NCBI GenBank assembly: GCA_003427395.1
Contig: BFEA01000562.1
Coordinates: 179,413-201,845, forward strand
Source: Chara braunii
Lineage: Eukaryota > Streptophyta > Charophyceae > Charales > Characeae
DNA: 22,433 nt
Direction of reading: 5' to 3'
The notes beneath the pieces are model-generated. The model saw only the letters and a program-made list of their open reading frames with translations. It did no database searches and was not told where the DNA came from. The position numbers and the translations under genes are program-made. The first letter of the stretch is position 1. Each line of letters begins with the position of its first letter. This document shows positions 1-8,248 of the stretch, one piece after another.

Positions 1-25
1 GGATTGAGGCTTTGCCTAGCGGGCC

Positions 26-92
26 GCTCCATCTATTGGTGGGGAGCAACACCTGCTGGAAACCAGGTCCAGCGTCCCATAAATACATCTTG
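26..92 (-). repeat. Retroposon 3'-terminal module, copy 1
   Basis: This is a block of about 60 bp that recurs five times in the window. The others are at 9812-9870, 15351-15408, 15501-15556 and 15849-15915. Read on the minus strand it contains two short hairpins, GCTGGA/TCCAGC and GGTG/CACC, followed by a conserved stretch containing ACCAATAGA and GGAGC. Two of the three plus-oriented copies run into a C/A tract or poly(A), and copy 2 is preceded by poly(T) on its own 3' side, so I infer that the module is the 3' end of a non-LTR retroposon family. The window begins just outside this copy, so its flank cannot be judged. Confidence 0.6.
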
Positions 93-450
93 CTGCACAG
101 TACCATAATAAGAGTGGCGCCAAGGTGCTGGAACGGAGGTGGCCATCTTTACAGTCCCCGCTCGAAAATACCAGGCTGTCGAGATCCGACGTATTCCACG
201 GCCGTACTGCGTCACTCGAGGCAACACGTGATCGAAATCCTGAACGGAGTGGTAGAATACTTCGCTAATGGGTCCAGGCCCCCGGAATCCTCAAACGGAA
301 TTCGAAAGGAGTGCTTTTCCGAAATTTGTCAGACGGGATTCTAAATGAGTGCTTTCACACCTGTGTTGATCATAGACCCCACTAATACTGATTAGGGGAT
401 TAGGGGTATCCCGAGGACTATTACAGTCCGTTGGCACTAAGTGTGCCGCA
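93..450. other. No recognisable gene
   Basis: Only short overlapping ORFs on both strands occur here. None has a recognisable motif. I see no terminal repeats or target duplications. It is probably decayed repeat sequence. Confidence 0.5.
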
Positions 451-530
451 GGCAGACGTGGGGCTTGAACCCACAACCTCCTGAATGCCACTTGCATGCC
501 TAACCAAGTTAAACCAACTGAGCTAGTGGG
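451..530 (-). repeat. tRNA-derived module (SINE head-like), copy 1
   Basis: On the minus strand this reads as a tRNA-like sequence. It has an A-box-like TAGCTCAGTTGG, a short insertion, a degenerate anticodon region and a well-formed T arm (GTGGG, loop TTCAAGC, CCCAC) containing the B-box. The anticodon stem does not pair, so it is not a functional tRNA. The block around CAAGTGGCATTCAGGAGG is nearly identical at 5215-5285 and 16086-16161, which marks a dispersed tRNA-derived repeat. The general resemblance is to plant tRNAs with the GTCGTGGGTTC type T arm; I do not assign an amino acid. Confidence 0.65.
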
Positions 531-800
531 TTGTGTGTGGTGTGTGGGAGAGTGTCGGCGATAGCCTCTGCTGCTACTCGATGAGGGGTGGGCGAAGGCA
601 AAATGGTCGGTCTTTGCGTTAGCCGGAACCCCACCGGCGGCCCCACCCCATCTCTGACTACCGCTGTTGGGGCGGGGGGCAACATGATTTACCTCGTTTG
701 CGAGGCCCTATGCTTGCGGGGGTCCCCTCTATATAGTCTTAGGAATAGTGGTAAGAAGGTAGTGAAGTAAAGAGAGAAAGAAAGATAGAAAGGAGTGCTT
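523..800 (+). repeat. Dispersed repeat R2, plus copy
   Basis: This stretch is homologous to the reverse complement of 4760-5105. Shared landmarks in the same order are GGTGTGTGGGAGAGTG, TACTCGATG, CCCACCGGCGGCCCC, ATGCTTGC, GGGGTCCCCT and GGA(A/G)TAGTGGTA, followed by a purine-rich GAAAGAAAGA stretch. There is no coding potential. It may be part of an LTR or another element terminus, but no end signature is clear. Confidence 0.65.
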
Positions 801-865
801 TTGAAACGAAACCCCCCTTTCACCACACAGACGTTGGAAACAGCGAGGGGTTTCGATATGCACTT

Positions 866-997
866 CAGGGCCTCCCTCCACTACTCTCGCCATGTGCAAA
901 AGGATGGTGTGAATCTTCCCCTTGAACACGGAAAAATACACCACCATGATATTTGTCTCTTGTACATGTCGAGAGTAGTGGTGGAGCCAAGGTCCTG
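866..997. mobile_element. Fold-back MITE (GGGCCTC family), 132 bp
   Basis: The two ends are imperfect inverted repeats about 45 bp long. They begin CAGGGCCT on the left and CAGGACCT on the right (reverse complement) and share CCACTACTCTCG and CATGTGCAA-like blocks. The short centre makes almost the whole element foldable. Related copies lie at 5498-5628 and 5663-5772. The GGGCCT terminus resembles the PIF/Harbinger termini elsewhere in the window. I could not identify a confident target duplication. Confidence 0.65.
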
Positions 998-1928
998 CCA
1001 TGGCTGATGTTGTTGGTTGCTAGGCAGCGACAATATTGGCCATTAGACACCGCCATGTGGGGTTGGGGGGGGTAGGGGAAGGTGCAGTGACTGGCCATTG
1101 CTCTGCGCTAGCAAGGCCGATTTCCACCATTGGCAATGCCTGCCCACCCCTCATCACCGTGATGAGGGAGTGGTACAGCCTTGCTCCAACCTATGTGACG
1201 AACCACTTTCTGAAATCGTGCGACTTTCTGCACGAAGCTACTTGGGGGAATGCGACGGGTCGAAGGGGGTGAACTGTGGAAAGATGGGTCGAGCGGGCGA
1301 ATTGCATGAATGTCCTCGTTTCTTTTCATTTTCTGTTGGAAGTCGTCGGATCGGTGTCGGGAAAATCCCGTACCAACGGTTAGGTGGTCGCACCATGACG
1401 GGCGCGAGAAATAACTGTACCATAGCTTCTTTCTTATTCTGCTGTGAGCACTGGGGATTTTTGGCGCGATCATTGTGCGGGAATATCGCTTTTGAATTTT
1501 CAACTGATGGGCTCGCGGAATTGTTTTTTTTTCTGCCTTTTTGGAATTTCTCTTTGCAATTAGGACTTAGGATAGGACTTTAGGTACTCTGAATTTTGCT
1601 GCGCCGCGCTTGCGCGCATCTTGCTGCGCTGGGAACTGGGCTCTAACTAGATCGTGCCCTTAATCTTGTGTAACTGTCGTTTTTGGCGGGCGCGGTTGCA
1701 ACTGTATCTTTCTTCTTTCTTGGGTTCCCTCGTGTTTACCCGCCTTCTCCTTCTTCCTCGCCACGCATACTGTGTTCTAATTGGCCGGAGCACCTGCATG
1801 ACCGGATCGATGCGTAGAGTGTGGCTACAACCCCCACGCTACGGCCTGGCCATGCAGATGTAGGCACTTCCTCTTTTCTCCTCTTGTCCACCTGCGCTTA
1901 ATCCCGTACCTTTCGTGCAGGCATGCAT
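998..1928. other. No recognisable gene; one short perfect hairpin
   Basis: ORFs here overlap on both strands and show no motif. The only structure I see is a perfect hairpin at 1148-1168, with arms CCCTCATCAC and GTGATGAGGG around one base. It has no T-run that would suggest Pol III termination. I find no element ends. Confidence 0.4.
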
Positions 1929-1930
1929 GC

Positions 1931-1937
1931 TATAAAT
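1931..1937 (+). promoter_or_regulatory. Possible TATA box
   Basis: TATAAAT lies in a locally GC-rich setting. It is followed about 250 bp later by a (GA)n tract, a combination common in plant 5' regions. No downstream coding region can be recognised, so this is only a sequence match. Confidence 0.15.
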
Positions 1938-2192
1938 TTCGCAAGCGCGAGTAGTTGTCTCCCTAAGAATTTCGAGGTTAGCGCGATCAGTGAGGGTCGG
2001 CTAACGAGCAAGTTGAAAGGTGAGTGAGTGTGAGAGTTGGGTGATCCGACGAGCTGGTGTCGGTCATACGGGGTTGATGTGTGAGGCCACGACGGGCTGC
2101 GGTGGACGGGCGAACCTGGCTTGCATGCTCGAACCAAGCAGGGTGACAACTATGTGTTGATGTGCGGCGACCGACTGCCCGCATCGGGAGCG

Positions 2193-2194
<2 letters not shown>

Positions 2195-2271
<77 letters not shown>

Positions 2272-2292
2272 TGTGTGTGTGGGTGGGGGAGN

Positions 2293-2369
<77 letters not shown>
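2195..2369. repeat. (GA)n microsatellite with internal GT/G-rich break
   Basis: Two long GA runs (2195-2269 and about 2293-2369) are separated by a (GT)5 and G-rich interruption containing an undetermined base at 2292. The true length is uncertain because short-read assemblies often collapse such tracts. Arg-Glu ORFs across it are artefacts of the repeat. Confidence 0.97.
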
Positions 2370-2370
<1 letters not shown>

Positions 2371-2691
2371 AGTTGTGTGGGTGCGGGATAAGGTTTTTCT
2401 TTTTGTTGTTCCTTTCTTTTCCTCTGTTTATCTGGGAAATTTTGGATCTGGATATGGTCGATTTTATCGCGGCCTTCTTTTCGGACTTCTTTTGTAAATC
2501 ATCTCGGATTTTCCTTATCGTTTGTATTTTGTATGTATGCGTGAAATGAATGTGAGTCCCCTTTATTAGCGATCCTTTCAGATTTTCAATCTTGTTTGCG
2601 ATGTCCGTTTCGACTCTGCCTACTACTCATCTGCGTGAGTCATACACTCGATCATGGATTATTTGGTTAAGTCGTTAACTTTCGAGTGCTA
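2370..2691. other. AT-leaning non-coding stretch
   Basis: There is no recognisable ORF or repeat end. The sequence becomes T-rich and runs up to the target site of the transposon that starts at 2700. Confidence 0.4.
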
Positions 2692-2699
2692 TAAGGAGT

Positions 2700-3240
2700 C
2701 TGTGTAATCGTTTGAACGCCGTGAACGCGCGTTCGCGTTCAAATGTGCGTTTGAACGCGGATTGCACATTCGCGTTCAAAATTGAACGGCGTTCAATTAT
2801 TTTTTTATTTTTTTATTTTTTATTTTAAATCATTTTGATGTCTAAAAATAATTTTTTTTTTTGTTTTGTTTTTTATGAGTTCTATGTGATGTGAGGTACA
2901 TGCCTCTCATTTTTGAAGTCATTTTGCTAAGGCAAACAAAAATGAAAAATCGCCAAAGATGGCGGTGTCAAATCGTGTTCGCTCACTAATTTCAATTTTT
3001 TTTTTACTTTATTCCATTTTCTGTTTTCTATTTGTTTTTCCAATTTGGTAACGAATTTAGATGTTATGCTCGGGCAAATGTTGTTTATTTAATTTTTCTT
3101 CATAACATATTTGTTTTTCGAAATTTTTTGAGTTTTTTTTTTTTTTCCCCCGTGTGGAATTGAACTCCGCGTTCGGTCCCGTTCATTCCGTTCAGTTTCT
3201 GAATGAAAAACCTGCATTCAATGAACGCGCGGTTTCACAG
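2700..3240. mobile_element. Non-autonomous DNA transposon, 541 bp, 8-bp TSD
   Basis: The element is bounded by an exact 8-bp direct repeat, TAAGGAGT, at 2692-2699 and 3241-3248. Its ends are short imperfect inverted repeats: CTGTGTAATCG on the left and CTGTGAAACCG as the reverse complement of the right. The interior is AT-rich and non-coding. An 8-bp duplication is typical of hAT elements (also P and Merlin). The CTGTG start does not match the usual hAT terminal consensus, so the superfamily is left open. Subterminal GAACG motifs cluster near both ends. Confidence 0.8.
2712..2797. repeat. Subterminal cluster of GAACG palindromes
   Basis: Three perfect inverted pairs lie just inside the left end of the transposon. 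They are GAACGCGCGTTC at 2723-2734, TTTGAACGCG/CGCGTTCAAA at 2750-2780, and ATTGAACG/CGTTCAAT at 2781-2797. Further CGTTC/GAACG motifs occur near the right end (about 3168-3230). Clusters of subterminal motifs in hAT-type elements are known transposase-binding sites; that role here is inference. Confidence 0.6.
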
Positions 3241-3517
3241 TAAGGAGTTGACGATCTTTTCTCTTTCCCCACCCCCACCCCTTTTTGTCACATGTATGAT
3301 ATGTGATGATCAGGATCTCACCCGACGCCGCAGGGATAGGATATCTGCATGCATGTTGAAAGCGATCAACCCACTGAACCACCCCGTTGTTTCTCACGTG
3401 CACGCTCGCGTACGACCGCGATCTCGAGGAAACCGAGTCACTACGTACGCACTCGCCCGCGTGAGTCAGCCTGGAACTCCGTATGGGGATGCAGGGGACC
3501 AAGCTTTCTAAACGGAT

Positions 3518-4000
3518 ATGGCTGCGGAACTTCCCGCTTGGATGTCCGATCTTGAGAGTCTGAGGGACCCGAAATACCGTGAATACTGGGAAGGTGAACA
3601 ACCTAGACGACGGGGGAACTTAAGAAACCCCGAATTCCCCTGTCTGACAGAAAGAGACCGATTGTGCGCGAGGGACTTTCACTGTGCCATAACTAACGAT
3701 CCTACGGCTCCCGATTACCCGGATACTTACAACACGCAGTATTTCATATCCCCCGGTTTCGTCGTTATTACCACCAGTTTCCCTCCCTTCCACCTCCTCC
3801 TTCCATATCACCAACTCACGGTGGTGTCGTGGAATTCCATAGCCCGCTATTGGCCCCGCAGACCGTGCGACAAATGTCGGCGGCACCAGACCTATCGAGC
3901 CTCGGAATTCGCTCGGCACGCTCGAACCGAAGCCGAGGGGCGCCGACGACTGATCGAGCTGCACAACTGGCCACGAAGGCAAAACCAGAGGAGATGGTGA
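3518..4000 (+). CDS. Doubtful hypothetical protein or exon
   Basis: This is an ATG-started open frame of 160 codons. Its first 70 or so residues are hydrophilic and protein-like, with several Trp, Asp and Arg residues (for example LPAWMSDLESLRDPKYREYW). The composition then changes to hydrophobic, intron-like sequence. A possible donor site (GTATTT) lies near 3740. A second protein-like stretch in another frame follows at about 3829-4029, ending SISFRLKS. A two-exon gene or a fragment of a retroelement gag are both possible. I recognise no family, and ORFs on the opposite strand are of similar length, so it may be spurious. Confidence 0.25.
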   Translation: MAAELPAWMSDLESLRDPKYREYWEGEQPRRRGNLRNPEFPCLTERDRLCARDFHCAITNDPTAPDYPDTYNTQYFISPGFVVITTSFPPFHLLLPYHQLTVVSWNSIARYWPRRPCDKCRRHQTYRASEFARHARTEAEGRRRLIELHNWPRRQNQRRW

Positions 4001-4029
4001 TTTCCATTTCTTTCAGACTCAAAAGTTGA

Positions 4030-4411
4030 TTTCGTTGGCAGGGGCAATGTTGTTGGGATTTCGTTCGAGAATTCAAGAGTGTTTAGATCTATCGGTACGG
4101 TGATCGTGGAAAAGTGCCCCGGATCTTAGCCTGAGATGCACTACACATGCCATCTGCCTTATGCTGCACGACATCAACAACTTCCCTTCTGAGGACACCG
4201 TCTTTGCGCCTATACCCCCGGAACTTGCCACATAAGATCTCAGTTCCGACCTGGGACTCCACCCCCACTTTCCAAAAATCCTTGGCACACCCCTTTTCGC
4301 ACTTCTAGGCCCCCATCCCACTCCGATCAGGAAGTCGCGTCGGGCGTGAGGTTGGCCGTCACACCTACCCCATGGGCTAGGGCCAGATCCGGGTTGGTTG
4401 GTGTTCTCCCG
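4030..4411. other. No supported gene
   Basis: A minus-strand frame across about 4100-4330 has a few protein-like stretches but no start, no motif and no neighbour to support it. I see no element termini. Confidence 0.35.
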
Positions 4412-4500
4412 TACTATACATAGACTAGTGAGAGGATGAGATAAATGAGTACTTGCAAGAAGATGAGATAGATGAGAGAAGAATATGGCATACTTAAAAG
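4412..4500 (+). repeat. Host repeat R with intact (empty) insertion sites
   Basis: This copy of a dispersed repeat runs uninterrupted from CATAGACTAGTGAGAGGATG through GAGATAAATGAGTACTTGCA (4419-4459). The same sequence at 6270-15480 is broken by three insertions, at ATA (4420-4422), TA (4426-4427) and ATA (4441-4443). It therefore acts as the unfilled reference. A further copy without the later insertions is at 5371-5460, and the distal part of R recurs at 16213-16260. Confidence 0.75.
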
Positions 4501-4580
4501 GGGGGGGGAAGAAGAAAAAAAAGTAGACTAAGTGGAGTTCGACCCTGGTAATCGCCCCCCCCCCCCCCCCCCCCGCCCCC
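4500..4580. repeat. Homopolymer-rich segment (G9, C20)
   Basis: G9 lies at 4500-4508 and C20 at 4555-4574, followed by GC6. Lengths are unreliable in assemblies. There is no coding potential. Confidence 0.8.
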
Positions 4581-4759
4581 CTAATCGGCCGTCTTGAGAG
4601 GCTCTTTCCAAAAGACCACTCAGGGTCTTTCGAAGAAACACTCGTGACAGGCGGGAGGATCTTGCCCTAAGGGTTTCAAAACTACTTTCGATGTCCGCGT
4701 CTCTGACAACTTTCGAAAGTTTTTCTGAAGGGCTTGTTTCTTTCTTTCTTTTCTCTCAC

Positions 4760-5105
4760 CTCACATATCTATTTTAACTGGCGTTCCGCGATGTCATGAA
4801 TGGAAAATATCTTTCTTTTCAGAACCTACCACTACTCCTAAGGCTATACAGGGGACCCCTGCAAGCATAGCTTTCTACCTCTCTTCGGTGAAGGGAGGTT
4901 ACCTCTCTCGGTGGAGAGGGGTAACGACATGTTTGCCCCTTTGCCCTAGCGTTTAGGGTTCAGGATTGGGGCCGCCGGTGGGGGCCCAGCTAACCCAAGG
5001 ACCAAGCATTTGCCCGTAACTGTTTCTCCCTTTTCATCTTGCCTCACCTCCATCGAGTAACAGTAGTGTCTAAAGCCACCACTCTCCCACACACCACACT
5101 CAACC
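4760..5105 (-). repeat. Dispersed repeat R2, minus copy
   Basis: This is an inverted copy of 523-800. CACTCTCCCACACACC at 5080-5095 matches 539-554 in reverse, and GGGGACCCCT at 4851 matches the block at 718-727. It is somewhat longer than the plus copy because of small insertions. Confidence 0.65.
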
Positions 5106-5214
5106 CACTCGCACGTGCATGAGTACTCACACCCCTATTGGCTGAAGACCTTACTAATACCGACTGGAAGGATCCAGCTGACTATCTCAGTTGGTTGGCA
5201 CCTAGAGTTCTACA

Positions 5215-5285
5215 GGCGGCCATGGGGATTGAACCCACAACCTCCTGAATGCCACTTGCGTGCCTAACCAGTTGAGCGGCCGTTG
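5215..5285 (-). repeat. tRNA-derived module, copy 2
   Basis: The minus strand reads GCTCAACTGGTTAGGC (A-box-like), a central block with AAGTGGCATTCAGGAGG, then GTGGGTTCAATCCCCA (T arm and B-box). Five acceptor-like pairs GGCC/GGCC close the ends. The anticodon arm does not fold, so this is a tRNA-derived repeat and not a gene. As in copy 3, it is followed on the plus strand by host repeat R. Confidence 0.65.
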
Positions 5286-5354
5286 GATGTAAAGGACTTG
5301 TTTCGAAAGCCTGTGTGGCGAAGACGCGACATCCATTTTGCACGTTTCACAAGG

Positions 5355-5460
5355 CTGTGTGGCGAGCCCTGTAGAGTAGCGAGAGGATGAGATAGATGAG
5401 GAAAAATATATCCTAACAAGATTGACGAGATAAGAATATTAGAGTAGTTAAAAAAAAAAA
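5355..5460 (+). repeat. Host repeat R copy joined to a Harbinger-type end
   Basis: GTGTGGCGAGCCC (5357-5369) resembles the right end of the 5820-6270 element. It is followed directly by GTAGAGTAGCGAGAGGATGA and GATAGATGAG, the same R sequence that flanks that element. This junction was therefore probably copied along with R. The later TA-MITE and PIF/Harbinger insertions are absent here. Confidence 0.6.
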
Positions 5461-5497
5461 AAAGTTGACTTCGGGGCCAAGATATCACGAGATTCTT

Positions 5498-5628
5498 GTG
5501 TGGCAGCAGTCGTAACCAAATGTGCAAAATAAAGATGAATTTCCCCCAATAACAAATGAATATTCACAGCCATAATTTTTTATTTTTGTTGTTTGTTTGT
5601 GCATTTGGTAAGTGGTGCGGCGAGGTCC
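5498..5628. mobile_element. Fold-back MITE, diverged copy
   Basis: Near the ends, CCAAATGTGCAAAA on the left and its inverted counterpart TTTGTGCATTTGG on the right, followed by GGCGAGGTCC, match the family seen at 866-997 and 5663-5772. The GAATTTCCCCCAA block is shared with the copy at 5663. The outer boundaries are approximate. Confidence 0.5.
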
Positions 5629-5662
5629 ATTGTTGCTGCAGCAGTGGGACACCGGCAAAGAA

Positions 5663-5772
5663 GGGCATCTCAAAATGTGCAAAATGAGAATGAACTTCCC
5701 CCAAGAACATGGCCAAATTCGACAACCAACTTTTTGTCTTTTTCACATTTCGAGAGTGGTGTGGTGAGGCCC
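5663..5772. mobile_element. Fold-back MITE, GGGCCTC family
   Basis: The left end GGGCATCTCAAAATGTGCAA and the reverse complement of the right end (GGGCCTCACCACACCACTCT, continuing CGAAATGTG) form imperfect terminal inverted repeats. GAACTTCCCCCAAGAACATG corresponds to a block in the 866-997 copy. Confidence 0.55.
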
Positions 5773-5819
5773 GAAGTTCAGAAAGAGAGCGGGAAGGGAA
5801 AACGAGAAGGTCATACATA

Positions 5820-6270
5820 GGGCCTCACCGCATAGCAGCAAAAACGGAACGAACCGAAAAAAAAAATTGCGAGGGTTCGCGAGGGGGCAAGTTCGTTTTT
5901 GTTTCGTTTTCTGCTGCATCGCCACACGGAGCACGTGAAACGAACACCAATGAGCACAGAAAAAAGAAAAAAAACAAGTAAAAAAACCCAACAAGTCTCT
6001 ATTGATAGCAGAAGTCAAGAAAGACAATCCGCTGCCTTGGACAAACTCGCGAGGATTCGTGAGAGTTGGAGGGGGATTCGTACGGAAATGGAGGTGTTGC
6101 AGGCGGGGCGCCGCAACCTCCTCGCGAACCACAGTTTCCTTTTCCCTCTGACGAGGACCTAACACCTCGTGAGTTCTTTTTTAGTATTGAGATTCGTGTG
6201 ACCGTGTGGCAGTGTGAACAGGAAACAAACTCGTGAAAGTTTTCATTTCGTGTGCCGTGTGGCGAGGCCC
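5820..6270. mobile_element. Harbinger-type non-autonomous element, 451 bp
   Basis: It begins GGGCCTCACC and ends GGCGAGGCCC, with ATA directly repeated on both sides (5817-5819 and 6271-6273). The site TAC-ATA-GACTA is intact at 4417-4427. GGGCC termini with 3-bp A/T target duplications fit PIF/Harbinger. Internally, blocks such as GCCACACGGAGCACGTGAAA near 5921 resemble the terminus again, so it is probably a composite of two related MITEs. There is no credible ORF. Confidence 0.7.
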
Positions 6271-6278
6271 ATAGACTA

Positions 6279-6383
6279 CAGCCTTTTCTCGAATACAACG
6301 TACGGTCATTATAGCTGAATTTAGACTAACCGATATCGCAAATTCAGCTATAATGATCGTGCGTTGTATTCGGGGGAAGACCG
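6279..6383. mobile_element. TA-flanked hairpin MITE (Tc1/mariner-like), 105 bp
   Basis: TA dinucleotides flank both sides (6277-6278 and 6384-6385), and removing the element restores the sequence of the empty site at 4419-4440. The ends CAGCCTTTTCTCGAATACAA and CGGTCTTCCCCCGAATACAA (reverse complement) pair. The inner arms 6290-6322 and 6340-6372 are nearly perfect over 33 bp around a 17-nt loop. The form is that of a Stowaway/Tc1-mariner MITE. Confidence 0.8.
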
Positions 6384-6401
6384 TAGTGAGAGGATGACAT
6401 A

Positions 6402-6420
6402 GGGCCTTGTTAGACCCTCC
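6402..6420 (+). repeat. PIF/Harbinger left terminal inverted repeat
   Basis: These are 19 bp that match the right end at 15443-15461 with a single C/T difference. GGGCCT(T/C)GTT resembles the GGGCCTTGTT start common in plant PIF/Harbinger and Tourist elements (established knowledge). Confidence 0.8.
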
Positions 6421-6914
6421 GAGTCCTTGAAAAATCCTCAGGAATTAGGACGAAGTCCTTGGAAAATTCGACGGGGTTTGGCAGCGTCGTTACACCGCGT
6501 CCTGATCGAATGCGTCCCAAGGAAAACCCTTGGACATCTCCCGCGGCGAATTTCATATGCATATACGTGGCCACGGAGGTGGATGTCCGTCGTCGTGGTG
6601 GGATGTCCGTCCGTCCTCAGGCGTGGTCCAGTGGCGGCGGCAGGGAGGCCTTTCGGTCTGCGGAGAGAAAAAAAGGCGCGAAAATCCGTTTTGAAATTTC
6701 GAATTTCAAACCCTTGGCTGATACGCATCGACGCACGATGGCGTGTGGACCGCTGGATCGGACACCGGAGCGAAACGTCTCCACGGAGGATTTGCGGCGG
6801 CCATCGCTGAATGCGCGGGGATTGAAACGTATGCCGAAGCGGCACAGACGGTGATGATCTCGGAGTGCGTCCGCTCTAACGGGTTCCAATGGGCCGCCAT
6901 AGCAGAGCGCGCAC
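6421..6914 (+). other. 5' non-coding part of the Harbinger element
   Basis: Open frames occur on both strands but none has a recognisable domain. I see no MYB/SANT-like partner ORF here, which complete Harbinger elements usually encode. Confidence 0.4.
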
Positions 6915-8248
6915 GTGGCCACTCCGTCGAAGTTGTGTGAGACTGCTGCCTTCCCCATCCACGTGGAGAGAGTGGAACGATGGTGCCGGCGGCCGACGCT
7001 GAGGGTGGTGAAAAGCACATTGCAGGACGTCATCATGGTCGGGAAGCTGCAGCGCGGTGGCAATGCCTTGATGACTTCGGAGAGAAATGCGGTGGTTGCA
7101 GCTGTTTCGGCAGTCGCCATGCGATATCGCATCGAGAGAACGACAACGCACCTCAAGATGAGACTGTCGATTCCCGGGCAGCGTCAACTCCTGCAACAAG
7201 TGATCGAGGCGCCTGACTGTGTGTCCATGTCCGAATCCATTGTCCAATTTTGTTGCGCCACGGCATCCAATGTGATCCCTCGGGCGACTCCCAACTGGTG
7301 GATGAGGAGAAGGATGGGAGGCACATGGGAGGATCTTCGGAAGATGGACGGCGAGGTAGACGACTACTACAAGGAGAAGTTGAGAATGTCCCCTAGGGTG
7401 TTCCGGAAGATCGTGGAGGCGTTGTCCCCTCTTCAGCGGAGGGTGACATTCTACAGGGTACCATTGATGCCGGATCACATCATCACATATGCGTTGTATC
7501 GATGGGTGAGCGGGGAGACGTATGAGAGCAGCACATCGTCATTCGGCATAGGACGCGCATTAGGATTGATCGCCATCGAGGATGTCACCAGGGTGCTTTT
7601 GAGGGTGTTTCGTGACAATATTGCCTGGCCTTCCGGGTTGCGGCGGGTGCTTGTTCTGCGTGCCTTCAAGGCCAAGGGTTTCCCCAACAGCTATGGCTGC
7701 ATAGACTGCACACACATATACGAGGACAAACCGGCGAACGCACCATCGGAGAAGTTGGGGAGAACTACGTCGATCGGAAGCATCGTTTCTCCGTTGTTGT
7801 CCAAATGATGGTGGACTTGGACTTGCGCATTACGGACGTTTTCGTCGGTTATCCAGGGAGCTGCCATGACATTCGCGTGGTTCAACTTTCCAGTCTGTGG
7901 GCTCGTGCAGACGGGGGGGATCTTTTTCGTGGACCTGCTGTGGTGCTGCCGTTTGGAGTGAAGACACACGGGTACATTCTCGGCGATAACGGCTATCCTC
8001 CTCTGGAGTGGATCGTTGTGCCTTACGGGGGGACCGATCAATGCGCCGATAAAGAGAGGTTCGACAACAAGCAGAAGGTCGCCAGAGGAGCATTGGAGAG
8101 AGCTTTTGGGAGATTGAAGGGGATATGGAGGTTGTTCCTCCACACACACAAGACGAATATGGATAGAGCTTGTGCGGCGGGAGACGACTCGACAATGTGG
8201 GGTCATATGCGGGTGGACGATGGCCCGACACCGGCCACTCATGAATGA
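6915..8248 (+). pseudogene. PIF/Harbinger DDE transposase, frameshifted
   Basis: This encodes a DDE endonuclease of the Harbinger class (DDE_Tnp_4 type), which cuts and rejoins DNA at the element ends. The first frame (6915-7808) carries the helical region NWWMRRRMGGTWEDL, then YALYRWVSGETYESS and the first catalytic Asp in GCIDCTHIYED (about residue 264). Just after APSEK, near 7755, the frame is lost. It resumes in the next frame as NYVDRKHRFSVVVQ and continues from 7805 with VGYPGSCHDIRV (second Asp), LGDNGYPP and RGALERAFGRLKG (Glu). One short insertion or deletion explains the shift. After FLHTHKTNMD the usual C-terminal tail with a His-Asn motif is missing, and the frame ends at 8248. 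The start at 6915 is simply the first ATG; similarity to the family becomes clear from about residue 128. It lies inside matching terminal repeats. Confidence 0.85.

Noticed and set aside
451-530. Genuine tRNA gene on the minus strand (also 5215-5285 and 16086-16161)
   Set aside because: A- and B-box regions are present, but the anticodon arm does not pair in any copy, and copy 1 has an insertion in the D-loop region.
2121-2549. Arg-Glu repeat protein across the microsatellite
   Set aside because: It arises purely from (GA)n, which is open in every frame, and it includes an undetermined base.
4073-4330. Minus-strand protein fragment
   Set aside because: One frame reads plausibly (KDFWKVGVESQVGTEILC), but without a start, a recognisable domain or a partner it cannot be supported.
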